Below are positions 10,441 through 24,043 of a DNA stretch of 64,000 nt, piece after piece. Location: assembly GCF_000002235.5 (NCBI RefSeq), contig NW_022145607.1, positions 36,431,029 to 36,495,028 on the forward strand. Reading direction: 5' to 3'. Position 1 is the stretch's first letter, and every line of letters starts with the position of its first letter. The DNA comes from Strongylocentrotus purpuratus (lineage: Eukaryota; Echinodermata; Echinoidea; Camarodonta; Strongylocentrotidae). A program made the position numbers and the translations under genes. A model generated the notes under the pieces. The model saw only the letters and a list, made by a program, of their open reading frames with translations, did no database searches and was not told where the DNA came from.

Positions 10441-12320
10441 TAGGTGGTCTGTTGTCAACAGACCACCTATTGATTTCGTCAGAATTTTCTTTATTATTAT
10501 TATTATTTATTCTTTATTTTTATTTATTTCTTCCCGTTTTTTGTTTATCGGTTAACTCAAGATCGGTTGTGTTAATTTCTTTCAATTTTAAGACAGTAAT
10601 AGGTCATTGTCATGAGACGTGACAGGAACATTTTCAAGGTCATCAGGTTATCGTGACGTCATCCAGGCGCCATTTCGTGAAATCACGTTATCCATCATAT
10701 CTTTATGATGCATAAGCAAAGGTCATTCATATTCATATCACATATACTTAAGGTCAAGGGTCAACAGGTCATGTTATCAAAGGTCACATAAAGGTCATGA
10801 CGCGCGCGTACGCGTGCGTCAAAATTTTAGAATGGTCAAAATCACCTAACTATTAAAGGAGAGTACGAATCAGGTCATTTTAAGCATTTCAAAATTTTCC
10901 GTCCGTAAGTGTCCCCGCGCGCGTTGCGCGCGCTCAAAGCGCGTGGAAAAGGTCAAATTCAAATTTTTTACATGATTTAGATTCCTCTTACCGTTAATGA
11001 CAATTTACATTAATTTTAGTCACCCTTGACCTTTCATAAGGCCGTGAGCGCGCGTCAAAGATCAAAATCCGCGCGTGCTGCTATGGGCAATATAATGCAA
11101 ATTTGATCAAAAACATGCCATTTTAAAAATCAAAATAGCTCTTCAGATAGTCCATTCACTCCAACTTTTATATCATGGTTAGAAATAGCATGAGTTGGAG
11201 ATATGATTTCATGTCTCATTTGACCCTCAATTAACTCATGACGTCATCATAATGGCCTCCGAACTCATAATTTTAATTTGCATATTATGACGTCAGCATA
11301 TTTTTGGAAAATTGATTGTATCTCTGTAAATATTGATCAATTTTCTTTCAAATTTTGATATGTTCTACCTGAGAATATTCTCTACAAATACAGTCACCAC
11401 AAAATTTCATTTTGACAAAGGTATCATGGCGTTTTTTGCGATTAAAGGAGGCATGTCAATTTTTCACATTTTGCGTGTATTCTCTATGGGACATGACTTT
11501 TTCTCAATCTGGTTTCTACATTCTCGTCTTTCGCGAGCAATATCTCCGTCGTTTTATCTTTGTTTACGCTGAGCTTTGAGTATGTTGTAGCTGAGAAAAT
11601 AAGCTATCATAAGTGTGCCCTTTATTTTTCGATCAGATGCCGGGATCATGCTCATATTTCACTTACAAAGTGGGATTTGATAATTCCATTTTCCGTTTAC
11701 GTGTAATCTCTATGGGAAATGTTTTGGTATATCGGTAACGCACTTGACTTCCGACCTCGAGGTCCCTGGTTCGAGTCCGGGCGTCTCCAACAATTTTTTT
11801 TCTTCACTTTTTTTTCTTTTTGACCTTTCACTGTACCATCTCCTTTGAATATTAAAACACGTAGAATCGCAAATAATGTAATAAACAACCATATTTACTT
11901 TATTATTACCCTATTATCACTAGATCCATTACTTTTGAAGTGTAATCCTTTTGGGAGATGACTTTTTCTCAAATCTGGATTCTACATTCTTGTCTTTTGC
12001 GAGCAATATCGCCGTTATTTCGGCTTGGTTTTTGTCGATTTTTGAGTATGTTGTAGCTGAGACTATACGCTATCTAAATCTTCTCTAATTTTGTTCAGTC
12101 TGATGTCATCGTGGTCTGTTGATGATAATCATCAACATCATCATCATCATCGTCATCACCATTACTATCAAGATCATCATCATCATGATCATCATGATGA
12201 TCATCATTGTTTACATGTCTATATAACTTCTCCCTTTCTCAATATAGTAAATATTATAATCTCTCATAAGACTTGAAGACAGACCACCTAATTCGTCCCC
12301 ATGACGAATTAAATTTCTAG
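10441..12320 (+). mobile_element. Helitron-like element B2
   Basis: 5' hairpin AGGTGGTCTGTTG / CAACAGACCACCT. The 3' subterminal ACAGACCACCT is followed by hairpin AATTCGTC-CCCAT-GACGAATT and AAATTTCTAG at 12320. It is 1.88 kb and complete, with the tRNA-like module at 11715-11788 and an ATC/ATG-rich stretch at 12120-12210. Confidence 0.65.
11715..11788 (+). ncRNA. tRNA-like module, copy 1 (in B2)
   Basis: 74 nt. The A-box-like TGGTATATCGG and B-box GGTTCGAGTCC are present. The T-arm CCTGG/CCGGG pairs, and the acceptor GGAAATG/CGTCTCC pairs with one mismatch. The anticodon stem CTTGA/TCGAG encloses a 9-nt loop (CTTCCGACC), two longer than normal, so a functional tRNA is doubtful. It may be Gly(TCC)-derived. 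Confidence 0.6.
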
Positions 12321-14707
12321 TTTATTATTATTATTAAATATTTTTCTTATTTCTAACCACTTTTTTGTTGGCGAAATAACTTAGAAATTACTCATTAAAA
12401 AGCCTTGAAATTTGGCACACATATGTATAGGCATATGTACAAAGCACAGAAATTTGTTCAACCTTGATTTTGACTGATGACGTCATCTAGGCGCCATTTT
12501 GTAAAATTTTACGAAAATCAACTCATGATCATATCTTCATAACCAAAAGGTATTTCTCTATCATATTTATCATGATCAAGGTCAATATCCGTCCGGTCAA
12601 TTGCAGGTCTAATAACGCGCGCGTGTGCGTACGTCCGCGCGTCAATGCGCGCGTAAAATGTTGAAATGCTCAAAATCGTCTCAAAATCATTTTGCATACG
12701 TTTTAGGCCATTCTAAGCATTTTATAAAAAATCGCGCACACGCGCATGCGCGCGCGTTTTCGCGCGTTTAAGTATTACATAACATAGAATCGCCATTTTT
12801 TTTCTTTTATAATATTCCACATATATTTACAAACAAATTGATACCTTGTTTGTCTCTTTATGACTATTAATAACGGAATGATCGACCGTTTAACATAAAT
12901 CTAGGTGCGCGCGAGCTCTTGTAATACATAGCATATATGAGCAAAAACATGCCCATACAAAATCCATTGTAGCTCTTTAGGATGCAAGGTGACCCCAATT
13001 TTTTTTCATATTTTGATAGAGTATGATTCGGAGATATTGTTTCATGTCACATTTGACCTTCAATTAACTCATGACGTCATCATAATTGCCTCCGAACTCA
13101 AAATTCCAATTTGCATATTATGACGTCAGCATATTTATGGAAAATTGATTGTATCTCTGTAAATAGTGATTGATTTTCTTCTAAATTTTAAAATGTTCTA
13201 GCTGAGACAATTTTCTACAAATGAATTTATCACAATTGTTAATTTTGACAAAAGCATCATGGCGTATTTTTGTGATTAAAGGAGGCATGTCAATTTTTCA
13301 CTTTTTGCGTGTATTCTCTATGGGACATGACTTTTTCTCAAAACTTGATTCTACATTCCCGTCTTTCGCGAGCAATATCTCCATTGTTTTAGCTTTGTTT
13401 ACGCTGAACTTTGAGTATGATGTAGCTGCGACAATTAGCTATCTCAAATGTGCCCTTCATTTTGTCTAAAATTTTAGTTGGACCAGCCCACCTATACTTG
13501 TTCCAAACAAGTATTACAAATTTAGTTATTATTATTATTATTAAATATTTTTCTTATTTCTAACCACTTTTTTGTTGGCAAGATAACTTAAAAATGGCTC
13601 GATCAAATGCCTTGAAATTTGGCACACATATGTATAGACATATGTACAAAACACAGAAATTTTTTCAACCTTGACCTTGACTGATGACGTCATCTAGGCG
13701 CCATTTTGTAAAATTTTACGAAAATCAACTCATGATCATATCTTCATAACCAAAAGCTATTTCTCATTCATATTTATCATGATCAAGGTCAATATCCGTC
13801 CGGTCAATTTCAGGTCAAATAACGCGCGCGTGCGCAAAATTTTAAAATGCTCAAAATCGTCTCAAAATCAATTTGCATACGTTTTAGGCCATTCTAAGCA
13901 TTTTATAAAAAATCGCGCACACGCGCATGCGCGCGCGTTTTCGCGCGTAAAACTATTACACAACATAGATTCGCCATTTTTTTTCTTTTATAATATTCCA
14001 CATATATATACAAACAAATTGATAATATGTTTGTCTCTTTATGACTATTAATAACGGAATGATCGACCGTTTAACATAAATCTCCGTGCGCGCGAGCTCT
14101 TGTAATACATAGCATATATGGGCAAAAACATACCTATACAAAATCCATTGTAGCTCTTTAGGATGCAAGGTGACCCCAATTTTTTTTCATATTTTGATAG
14201 AGTATGATTCGGAGATATTGTTTCATGTCACATTTGACCTTCAATTAACTCATGACTTCATCATAATGGCCTCCGAACTCAAAATTCCAATTTGCATATT
14301 ACGACGTCAGCATATTTATGGAAAATTGATTGTATCTCTGTAAATAGTAATTGATTTTCTTCCAAATTTTGAAATGTTCTAGCTGAGACAATTTTCTACA
14401 AATGATGTCACCACAATTGTTAATTTTGACAAAAGCATCATGGCGTATTTTTGTGATTAAAGGAGGCATGTAAATTTTCACATTTTGCGTGTATTCTCTA
14501 TGGGACATGATTTTTTTTCTCAAAACTCGATTCTACATTCCCGTCTTTCGCGAGCAATATCTACGTTGTTTTTGCTTCATTTACGCTGAACTTCGAGTAT
14601 GTTGTAGCTGAGACAAAAAGCTATCTCAAATGTACCCTTTATTTTGTCTCAATTTTTTGTTGGATCAGCCCACCTATACTTGTTCCAAACAAGTATTACA
14701 AATCTAG

Positions 14708-16805
14708 TTAGGTGATACGTAACGAAGTCTACGTATCACCTATTGATTTCGTCAAGATTTTTATTTATTTTTTTTTTTATTTATTATTCTTCCTCAAATT
14801 TGTTCGCAAGATATCTCAAGACTGAATGAAGCCATTGTTATGAATCTTTCAATGATGATAGATCTTAGTCTAACTTAGAACTGCGTGACTTTTCAAAGAC
14901 TCAAAATAATCGTGACGTCATCCAGGCGCCATTTTGTGAAAATTAACTAATGATCATATCTTCATAACGGATAGTAATTTTTCATTCATATTTATCATGG
15001 TTAAGATCAATATCCGTCCGGTCAATTTTAGGTCAATAAACGTGCGTAAACGTGCGCGTACGCGTTCGTGCACGCGTAAATGCGCGCGCAAAAATTTAAA
15101 ATGCTCCAAATCATCCCAAATTTTTTTTGCATACGTTTCAGGCCATTTAAAGCATTTCGCAAAAAATCGCGCACACGCGCATGCGTGCGCGTTTCCGCGC
15201 GTACTGGCATTTTGCAACATAGAATCACCAAATTTTCTCTGTCATCATATTTGGCACATTTTTCCAAGCATTTTGATAATTTGCTCACCTTTTATTAACG
15301 CAATGAGCGTCCGTCAAAGTTGACAGCACGCGCGGAATTGCGTTATCTTTATCCACAATACATGGGCAAAAACATGCCTATATAAAATTCATTGTAACTC
15401 TTTAGAATAGGTAGAAAATCCTAATATTTTTTTCATATTTGGATAGATTATGAAATGGAAATATGATTTCATGTCTCATTTGACTCTCAATTAACTCATA
15501 ATGTCATCATAATGGCCTCCGAACTCAAAATTTTAATTTGCACATTATGATGTAAGCATATTTTTGGAAAACTGATTGTATCTCTTTAAATATTGATTGA
15601 TTTTGTTTCAAATTTTGATATGTTCTAGCTGAGACAATTGTCGACAAATGCAGTGTCCACAATTTTTCATTTTGACAAAGGAATCATGGCGTATTTTTGC
15701 GATTAAAGGAGGCATGTCAATTTTTTACATTTTGCGTGTATTCTCTATGGGACATGACTTTTTCTCAAAACTGGATTGTACACTCCTGTCTTTCGCGAGC
15801 AAAATCTCCGTTGTCTTAGCTTAGTTTTTGCTGAGCTTTGAATATGTTGTAGCTGAGACAATAATCTATCACACGTGTGCCTTTCATTTTTCGATCAGAT
15901 TCCGGGATTATGCTCATATTTCACTTGCAAAGTAGGATTTGAGAATTCCATTTCCCGTTTACGTGTAATCGCTATGGGAAATGTTTTGGTATATCGGTAA
16001 CGCACTTGACTTCCATCCTCGAGATCCATGGTTCGAGTCCGGGTGTCTCCAACAATATGTGTCTTCACTTTATTTTTTGACCTTTTACTGTACCATCTCC
16101 TTTGAGTATTAAAACACGTAGAATCGCAAATAATGTAATAAACTACCCTATTTTCTTTATTATTACCCTATTTTTCACTTAATCCATTACTGTTTGCGTT
16201 TAATCTCTATGGGAGATGACTTTTTCTCAAATCTGGATTCTACATTCCTGTGTTTTGAGCAATATCGCCGATATTTCTGCTTGGATTTTGTTGATTTTTG
16301 AGTATGTTGTAGCTGAGACAAGTTTCCACGAGATTTATGTAGACTATTTAACATTATCATGACGTTATCATAGTCAAAAATTCAATCATAGGTGACATGT
16401 CAATTATCATATATAACAATCCTCAATCGGATACCTGAAGGGGGCGCTATACCACTTTCAATCATGGTCATCTGGAAGGCATTGTTCTCAATTGCATCTC
16501 TCTCTCCTCTCTCTTGCTCTTTACTTCTCCTCTAATGTTCTGCCCCTCTCCTTTTTTGGTCTGTCTCTGCATCTATCTATCTCTCTTCTCTTTCACCCTC
16601 TCCCTCTCTCTCTCTCTCTCTTGCCTTGCGTCCCCCTTATTCTCTTGGTCTGTCTCCCTCTTGCCCTACAGTTGAAACTTGACTCATGGATAGACCATAA
16701 TGGGAGTAGTAAACGAAATATGAAATCGTGAAAATGCGTTCTTCATTATGTTACACATGAGCATACGTATCACCTAATTCGTCAAAGTGACGAATTAAAG
16801 TCTAG
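14708..16805 (+). mobile_element. Helitron-like element A3, uninterrupted reference copy
   Basis: 2098 bp, the simplest complete copy in the block. The 5' hairpin AGGTGATACGTA / TACGTATCACCT is joined directly to the C1 terminus. An AT linker and the body follow, then the tRNA-like module (15977-16050), a 3' module with a CT-rich tract (16495-16625), TACGTATCACCT, a hairpin and AAAGTCTAG. It carries two perfect TGACGTCA palindromes less one diverged site, and a C/G alternating region at 15040-15210. No long coding frame. Confidence 0.7.
15977..16050 (+). ncRNA. tRNA-like module, copy 2 (in A3)
   Basis: Same 74-nt layout. The anticodon loop is CTTCCATCC and the T-arm start is CCATG, weakening one pair. 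The B-box is intact. Confidence 0.55.
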
Positions 16806-18214
16806 TTTATTATTATTATTTATTCTTCCTCGAATTTGTTCGCAGGATATCTCAAGACTGAATAAAGCCATAATCATGAATCTTTCAATGATGATAGATT
16901 TTAGTCTAACTTAGAACTGCGTGACTTTTCAAACACTCAAAGTCATCGTGACGTCATCCAGGCGCCATTTTGTGAAAATCAACTCATGATCATATCTTCA
17001 TAACAGAAAGCCATTTCTCATTCATATTTATCACGATCAAGGTCAATATCTGTCCGGTCAATTTCAGGTCAATAAATGCGCGCATAAATGCGCGTACGCG
17101 TACGTGCGCGCGTTAATGCGCGCGTAAAATTTTATATTGCTCAAAATCGTCTTAAATTTTTTTTGCATACGTTTCAGGCCATTATAAGCGTTCATAAAAA
17201 ATCGCGCAAAACACGCATTTTTGCGCGTTTTCGTTCGTCACGGCCGAACGAAAAATAATTCCTCCGCAAAAACTTTTGACAGGATATTCCTCATAATTTT
17301 CCGAACAATTTGATACCAAGTTTATCTCTTTATCACTATTAATAACGGAATGAGCGTCCGTTCAAGATAACCGTCCGCACGCGCGATTTTTGTAATACAT
17401 AGCATATACGGGCAAAAACATGCCTATAAAAAGTCCATTGGGATGAATAAGGATTGCCAATTTTGTTTTCATATTTAGATAGAGTATGAGTGGAAGGTAT
17501 GATTTCAAATCTCATTTGGCCATTAAGTACATCTTGACGTCATCATAATGGCCTTGGAAGTCAAAAATACAAAAATGCATATTATGACGTCATTATGTTT
17601 ATGGAAAATTTAGTGTATTTCTCTTAATATTCATCGATTCTCTTCTAGATTTTAATATGGTGTAGTCGAGGCAATTTTCCACAAGATCAATACACATTAA
17701 TGTTCATTTTAATGACGTCATCATAGTACAAACTTCGATTAAAGGCCACATGTCAGAATTTTCTTAATTTGCGTGTTATGTCTATGGAAGGTGAATTCTG
17801 TTCACATCATGAATCTACATGACATTCATCTTTGAGCACTATCTATCTTATGTGTGCTCTGTTTTCTCCCAAATTTGGGTATGTTATAGCTGAGACCATG
17901 GGCTATAAAAAAGGTGCTTTTAGTTGTTTGATCAGATGATGAGATCATGTCACAATTTTCATTTGAATGTTGAAATGTTGAATATATAACGTATGTCTTA
18001 TTTTCGAAACTTAAACGCTAGCAGTGACTTCGTATTCAAATTATGTAAGGAAACCCTTACTTTCTAGACTTTACTGTCAGACACTTTTGAGTGACTGACT
18101 GACATTTTTTTTTCTCTGGTAATAAAATACGTAAAATGAGCGTTATTGGGAACATGAGCATTTGGCTACATTAATAACCCACTCTGTACTCATTCTTTAT
18201 TTCCTATTCAAGAC

Positions 18215-18960
18215 TTGAATAATGACGAACTTCATTCAATATTTGGTAGTAATACTACAGATACATATACTGATATCAATGATTTAAACTATTTATCCGA
18301 AAAAGAGTTTCATTTCAGTAGGTTTCTGAACTGTAAATATTATATTGATGAGTATTTTAAGACTGAATTCAGTAACACTGACTATCATTTTAGTATGTAG
18401 TTTAAACATACATCGTAATGCTTTATCCAATTTTATCTGTACTTTATTTATAGATTTCTCTGAAACTTGGATTAATGACAGTACGCCACTATTATTCAAT
18501 GTGTCTGGTTATTCATTTATACATTCTAATCGCCAAGTAGGATAGAGTGGAGGTGTTGGTCTATTGGTCGCTGACACTTTTGAATATGAAATACGCAATG
18601 ATATATTTATATTATACCCATCATACAATTATGAATCACTGTTTATTGAAAGCAACTTGCCGAGACATAAGAATATTATTGTAGTTTTCAAATATCAATG
18701 ATTTCATCCCTGTCTTTGAAAATGTTTCACAGAAAACTTATACTCAACATAAACAGGTTCATATAATGGGAGATTTTAACATTGATCTCGTGAAATTTAC
18801 TGGCAATGCTGTATGTAGTTTCTTGAGCGCAATACATTCAATTTTTTGTATTCCTTTAATTGACAAGCCTTCGAGAAAGACTGGCAGATCAATATCCCTC
18901 TAAGCCACATTCCTTATACAGTGACAGTATATATCCATCCGATATTTAAAGACTTTATTT
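18215..18960 (+). mobile_element. LINE endonuclease-domain fragment inside element A2
   Basis: Translations in two or three frames give FSETWINDSTPLLFN, SGGVGLLVADTFEYE, ESLFIESNLPRHKNIIVV and MGDFNIDLVKF, the usual order of an apurinic-type LINE endonuclease. Stops and a frameshift are present. It replaces the part of A2 where the tRNA-like module would be. Confidence 0.7.
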
Positions 18961-19084
18961 TCAAGCAACTGGCGAATCTCACGTCGACAACTCAAAATGA
19001 ACGCTAATGTATTCCCACATTTATTTTGACTTTTCATTTACGCCAGGACATCGTGACGTCATACACTATTCACTTTTAATTATT

Positions 19085-19640
19085 CAGGCATAAGCTCTTA
19101 TTTATCAATTACATTTTCATTTCTTTGAATAAGATAAAATCGTCAAAATGCGTTCTTCATGATGTAAATTAGAGTCAAAGGTGTAACTGGTTACTGCATA
19201 GAGTCAATGGTCATATATTGTCTCAATCTATCTTCCCTAGATCCATAATGATCTAGGGATCGACACAATTTAAACTTGACATATGGATAGATCATTATGG
19301 GAGAAGCATTTTATAAAATAATACTAGACTTTAATTCGTCACTTAGACGAATTAGGTGATACGTATAATAATGGTTTACATAACGAATAATGCATTACAC
19401 GATATATTATTTTGTAAAATGCTTCTCCCATTCATATGCTTCTCCCATTATGATCTATTCATATGTCAAGATTAAATTGTGTCTCCTTGATCATCATGGA
19501 TCTAGGGAAGATAGATTGAAACAATATATGACCTTTGAACCTGTGCAGTAACCAGTTACACATTTGACTCTAATTTACATCATGAAGAACACCTTTTTGA
19601 CGATTTTATCTTATTCAAAGAAATGAAAATGTAATTGATA
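19085..19640. repeat. Large inverted repeat at the A2 / minus-block boundary
   Basis: The left arm (about 19085-19320) and right arm (about 19395-19640) are inverted copies of the A-type 3' module. They arise because a minus-strand copy inserted near the 3' end of a plus-strand copy. The arms diverge by several percent. Confidence 0.7.
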
Positions 19641-20015
19641 AATGATTATCATCATTATGATAATGATGATCATGATGATCATGATCATGAGCGCGATAAT
19701 GACATCTTATTGAAAAAATGAGGGTTGATTTAGATAGCATATAGTCTCAGCTACAACATACTCAAAAATCAACAAAATCCAAGCCGAAATAACGGCGATA
19801 TTGCTCGCAAAAGACAGGAATGTAGACTCCAGATTTTAGAAAAAGTCATCTCCCATAGGGATTACACGCAAAAAGTAATGGATTAAGTGAAAATAGGGTA
19901 ATAATAAAGTAAAAAGGGTTACTTATGACATTATTTGCGAATCTACGTGTTTAAATAATCAAAGGAGATGGTACAGTGAAGGTCAAAAGGAAAAAAAAGT
20001 GGAAAAAAAAGTGTT

Positions 20016-20089
20016 GGAGACACCCGGACTCGAACCAGGGATCTCGAGGTTGGAAGTCAAGTGCGTTACCGATATACCAAAACATCTCC
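20016..20089 (-). ncRNA. tRNA-like module, copy 3
   Basis: The best-paired version. Acceptor GGAGATG/TGTCTCC has seven pairs (two of them G-T), T-arm CCTGG/CCGGG, anticodon stem CTTGA/TCGAG, loop CTTCCAACC. Both pol III boxes are intact. Confidence 0.6.
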
Positions 20090-21992
20090 CATAGCGATTA
20101 CACGTAAACGGGAAATGGAATTCAGAAATCCTACTTTGCAAGTGAAATATGAGCATGATCCCGGCATCTAATCGAAAAATAAAAGGCACACTTTTGATAG
20201 CTCATTGTCTCAGCTACAACATATCCGAAGCTCAGCGAAAACAAAGCTAAAACAACGGAGATTTTGCTCGCGAAAGACAGGAGTGTAGAATCCAGTTTTG
20301 AGAAAAAGTCATGTCCCATAGAGAATACACGCAAAATGCGAAAAATTGACATGCCTCCTTTAATCGCAAAAATACACCATGATACTTTTGTCAAAAATAA
20401 AAATTGTGAATACTACATTTGTAGAAAATTGTCTCAGCTAGAACATATCATAATTAAAAAGAAAATTGATCCATATTTGCAGAGATACAATCAATTTTCC
20501 AAAAATATGCTGACGTCATAATATGCAAATTAAAATTTTGAGTTTGGAGGCCATTATGATGACGTCATGAGTTAATTGAGGATAAAATGAGACATGAAAT
20601 CATATCTCCGACTCATAATATATATAAATATGAAAAAATATTAGGAGTTTCTATCTATTCTAAAGAGTTACAATGAATTTTATATAGGCATGTTTTTGCC
20701 CATGTATTGTGGATAAAGATAACGCAAATCCGCGCGTGCTGTCAACTTTGACGGACGCTCATTGCGTTAATAAAAGGTGAACAAATTATCAAAATGCTTG
20801 GAAAAATGTACCGAATATGATGACAGAAAAAAATCGGCGATTCTATGTTGCAAAATGCCAGTACGCGCGAAAACGCGCGCGCATGCGCGTGTGCGTAATT
20901 TTTTTATCAAATGCTCCATATGGCCTGAAACGTATGCAAAAAAAATTTGGGATGATTTGGAGCATTTTAAATTTTTGCGCGCGCGTAAACGCGCGGACGA
21001 ACGCGCACGCGCGCATTTGCGCACTTTTATTGACCTCAACTTGACTGGACGGATATTTATCTTAATCGTGATAATTATGAATGAGAAATACTTTTCCGTT
21101 ATGAAGATATGATCATTAGTTGATTTTCACAAAATGGCGCCTGGATGACGTCACGATAATTTTGACTCTCTAAAAAGTCACGCAGTTCTAAGTTAGACTA
21201 AGATCTATCATCATGGCAAGTTTCATGATAATTGCTTTATTCAGTCTTGAGATATCCTGCGAACAAATTCGAGGAAGAATAATAATAAATAAACTAGACT
21301 TTAATTCGTCACTTAGACGAATTAGGTGATACGTATGATAATGGTCTACATAACGAATAATGCATTACACGATATATTATTTTGTAAAATGCTTCTCCCA
21401 TTCATATGCTTCTCCCATTATGATCTTTTCATATGTCAAGATTAAATTGTGTCTCCTTGATCATCATGGATCTAGGGAAGATAGATTAAAACAATATATG
21501 ACCTTTGACCCTGTGCAGTAACCAGTTACACATTTGACTCTAATTTACATCATGAAGAACACCTTTTGACGATTTTTATCTTATTCAAAGAAATGAAAAT
21601 GTAATTGATAAATGATTATCATCATTATGATAATGACGATCATGATGATCATGATCATGATCATGAGCGCGATCATGACATCTTATTGAAAAAATGAGGG
21701 TTGATTTAGATAGCATATAGTCTCAGCTACAACATACTCAAAAATCAACAAAATCCAAGCAGAAATAACGGCGATATTGCTCGCAAAAGACAGGAATGTA
21801 GACTCCAGATTTTAGAAAAAGTCATCTCCCATAGGGATTACACGCAAAAAGTAAAGGATTAAGTGAAAATAGGGTAATAATAAAGTAAAAAGGGTTATTT
21901 ATGACATTATTTGCGAATCTACGAGTTTAAATAATCAAAGGAGATGGTACAGTGAAAGTCAAAAGGAAAAAAAAGTGAAGCAAAAAATTGTT

Positions 21993-22066
21993 GGAGGCAC
22001 CCGGACTCGAACCAGGGATCTCGAGGTTGGAAGTCAAGTGCGTTACCGATACACCAAAACATCTCC
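21993..22066 (-). ncRNA. tRNA-like module, copy 4
   Basis: As copy 3, but the 3' acceptor strand is TGCCTCC and the D-loop region reads TGGTGTATCGG. It lies in the duplicated unit. Confidence 0.58.
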
Positions 22067-23969
22067 CATAGCGATTACACGTAAACGGGAAATGGAATTC
22101 TCACATCCTACTTTGCAAGTGAAATATGAGCATGATCCCGGTATCTAATCGAAAAATAAAAAGCAAAATTGTGATAGCTTATGTTCTCAGCTATAACATA
22201 TTCGAAGCTCAGCGAAAACTAAGCTAAAACAACGGAGATTTCGCTCGCGAAAGACAGGAGTGTAGAATCCAGTTTTAAGAAAAAGTCATGTCCCATAGAG
22301 AATACACGCAAAATGCGAAAAATTGACATGCCTCATTTAATCGCAAAAATACACCATGATACTTTTGTCAAAAATAAAAATTGTGAATACTACATTTGTA
22401 GAAAATTGTCTCAGCTAGAACATATCATAATTAAAAAGAAAATTGATCCATATTTGCAGAGATACAATCAATTTTCCAAAAATATGCTGACGTCATAATA
22501 TGCAAATTAAAATTTTGAGTTTGGAGGCCATTATGATGACGTCATGAGTTAATTGAGGATAAAATGAGACATGAAATCATATCTCCGACTCATAATATAT
22601 ATAAATATGAAAAAATATTAGGAGTTTCTATCTATTCTAAAGAGTTACAATGAATTTTATATAGGCATGTTTTTGCCCATGTATTGTGGATAAAGATAAC
22701 GCAAATCCGCGCGTGCTGTCAACTTTGACGGACGCTCATTGCGTTAATAAAAGGTGAACAAATTATCAAAATGCTTGGAAAAATGTACCGAATATGATGA
22801 CAGAAAAAAATCGGCGATTCTATGTTGCAAAATGCCAGTACGCGCGAAAACGCGCGCGCATGCGCGTGTGCGTAATTTTTTTATCAAATGCTCCATATGG
22901 CCTGAAACGTATGCAAAAAAAATTTGGGATGATTTGGAGCATTTTAAATTTTTGCGCGCGCGTAAACGCGCGGACGAACGCGCACGCGCGCATTTGCGCA
23001 CTTTTATTGACCTCAACTTGACTGGACGGATATTTATCTTAATCGTGATAATTATGAATGAGAAATACTTTTCCGTTATGAAGATATGATCATTAGTTGA
23101 TTTTCACAAAATGGCGCCTGGATGACGTCACGATAATTTTGACTCTCTAAAAAGTCACGCAGTTCTAAGTTAGACTAAGATCTATCATCATGGCAAGTTT
23201 CATGATAATTGCTTTATTCAGTCTTGAGATATCCTGCGAACAAATTCGAGGAAGAATAATAATAAATAAACTAGACTTTAATTCGTCACTTAGACGAATT
23301 AGGTGATACGTATGATAATGGTCTACATAACGAATAATGCATTACACGATATATTATTTTGTAAAATGCTTCTCCCATTCATATGCTTCTCCCATTATGA
23401 TCTTTTCATATGTCAAGATTAAATTGTGTCTCCTTGATCATCATGGATCTAGGGAAGATAGATTAAAACAATATATGACCTTTGACCCTGTGCAGTAACC
23501 AGTTACACATTTGACTCTAATTTACATCATGAAGAACACCTTTTGACGATTTTTATCTTATTCAAAGAAATGAAAATGTAATTGATAAATGATTATCATC
23601 ATTATGATAATGACGATCATGATGATCATGATCATGATCATGAGCGCGATCATGACATCTTATTGAAAAAATGAGGGTTGATTTAGATAGCATATAGTCT
23701 CAGCTACAACATACTCAAAAATCAACAAAATCCAAGCAGAAATAACGGCGATATTGCTCGCAAAAGACAGGAATGTAGACTCCAGATTTTAGAAAAAGTC
23801 ATCTCCCATAGGGATTACACGCAAAAAGTAAAGGATTAAGTGAAAATAGGGTAATAATAAAGTAAAAAGGGTTATTTATGACATTATTTGCGAATCTACG
23901 AGTTTAAATAATCAAAGGAGATGGTACAGTGAAAGTCAAAAGGAAAAAAAAGTGAAGCAAAAAATTGTT

Positions 23970-24043
23970 GGAGGCACCCGGACTCGAACCAGGGATCTCG
24001 AGGTTGGAAGTCAAGTGCGTTACCGATACACCAAAACATCTCC
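23970..24043 (-). ncRNA. tRNA-like module, copy 5
   Basis: Exact duplicate of copy 4 at a distance of 1977 bp. Confidence 0.58.

Larger units (their letters stand above)
10384..13525 (+). mobile_element. Helitron-like element C2
   Basis: 5' end TCAGGTGGGCTG at 10384, interrupted in its linker by B2, body 12321-13525. The 3' tail is C-type and ends TTTAG rather than TCTAG. The insertion point of B2 is the AT-rich linker directly after the 5' hairpin, as for the other nestings. Confidence 0.6.
9082..14707 (+). mobile_element. Helitron-like element C1
   Basis: 5' end TCAGGTGGGCTG at 9082. The body is 13526-14707. The 3' end has CAGCCCACC, the hairpin TACTTGTTCCAAACAAGTA and a final AAATCTAG. 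The body is close to that of C2. Without the inserted copies it is about 1.25 kb and lacks the tRNA-like module and the 3' module of the A and B types. Confidence 0.6.

Noticed and set aside
12091-12276. His/Asp-rich 61-codon frame
   Set aside because: Translation of ATC/ATG simple repeats in element B2.
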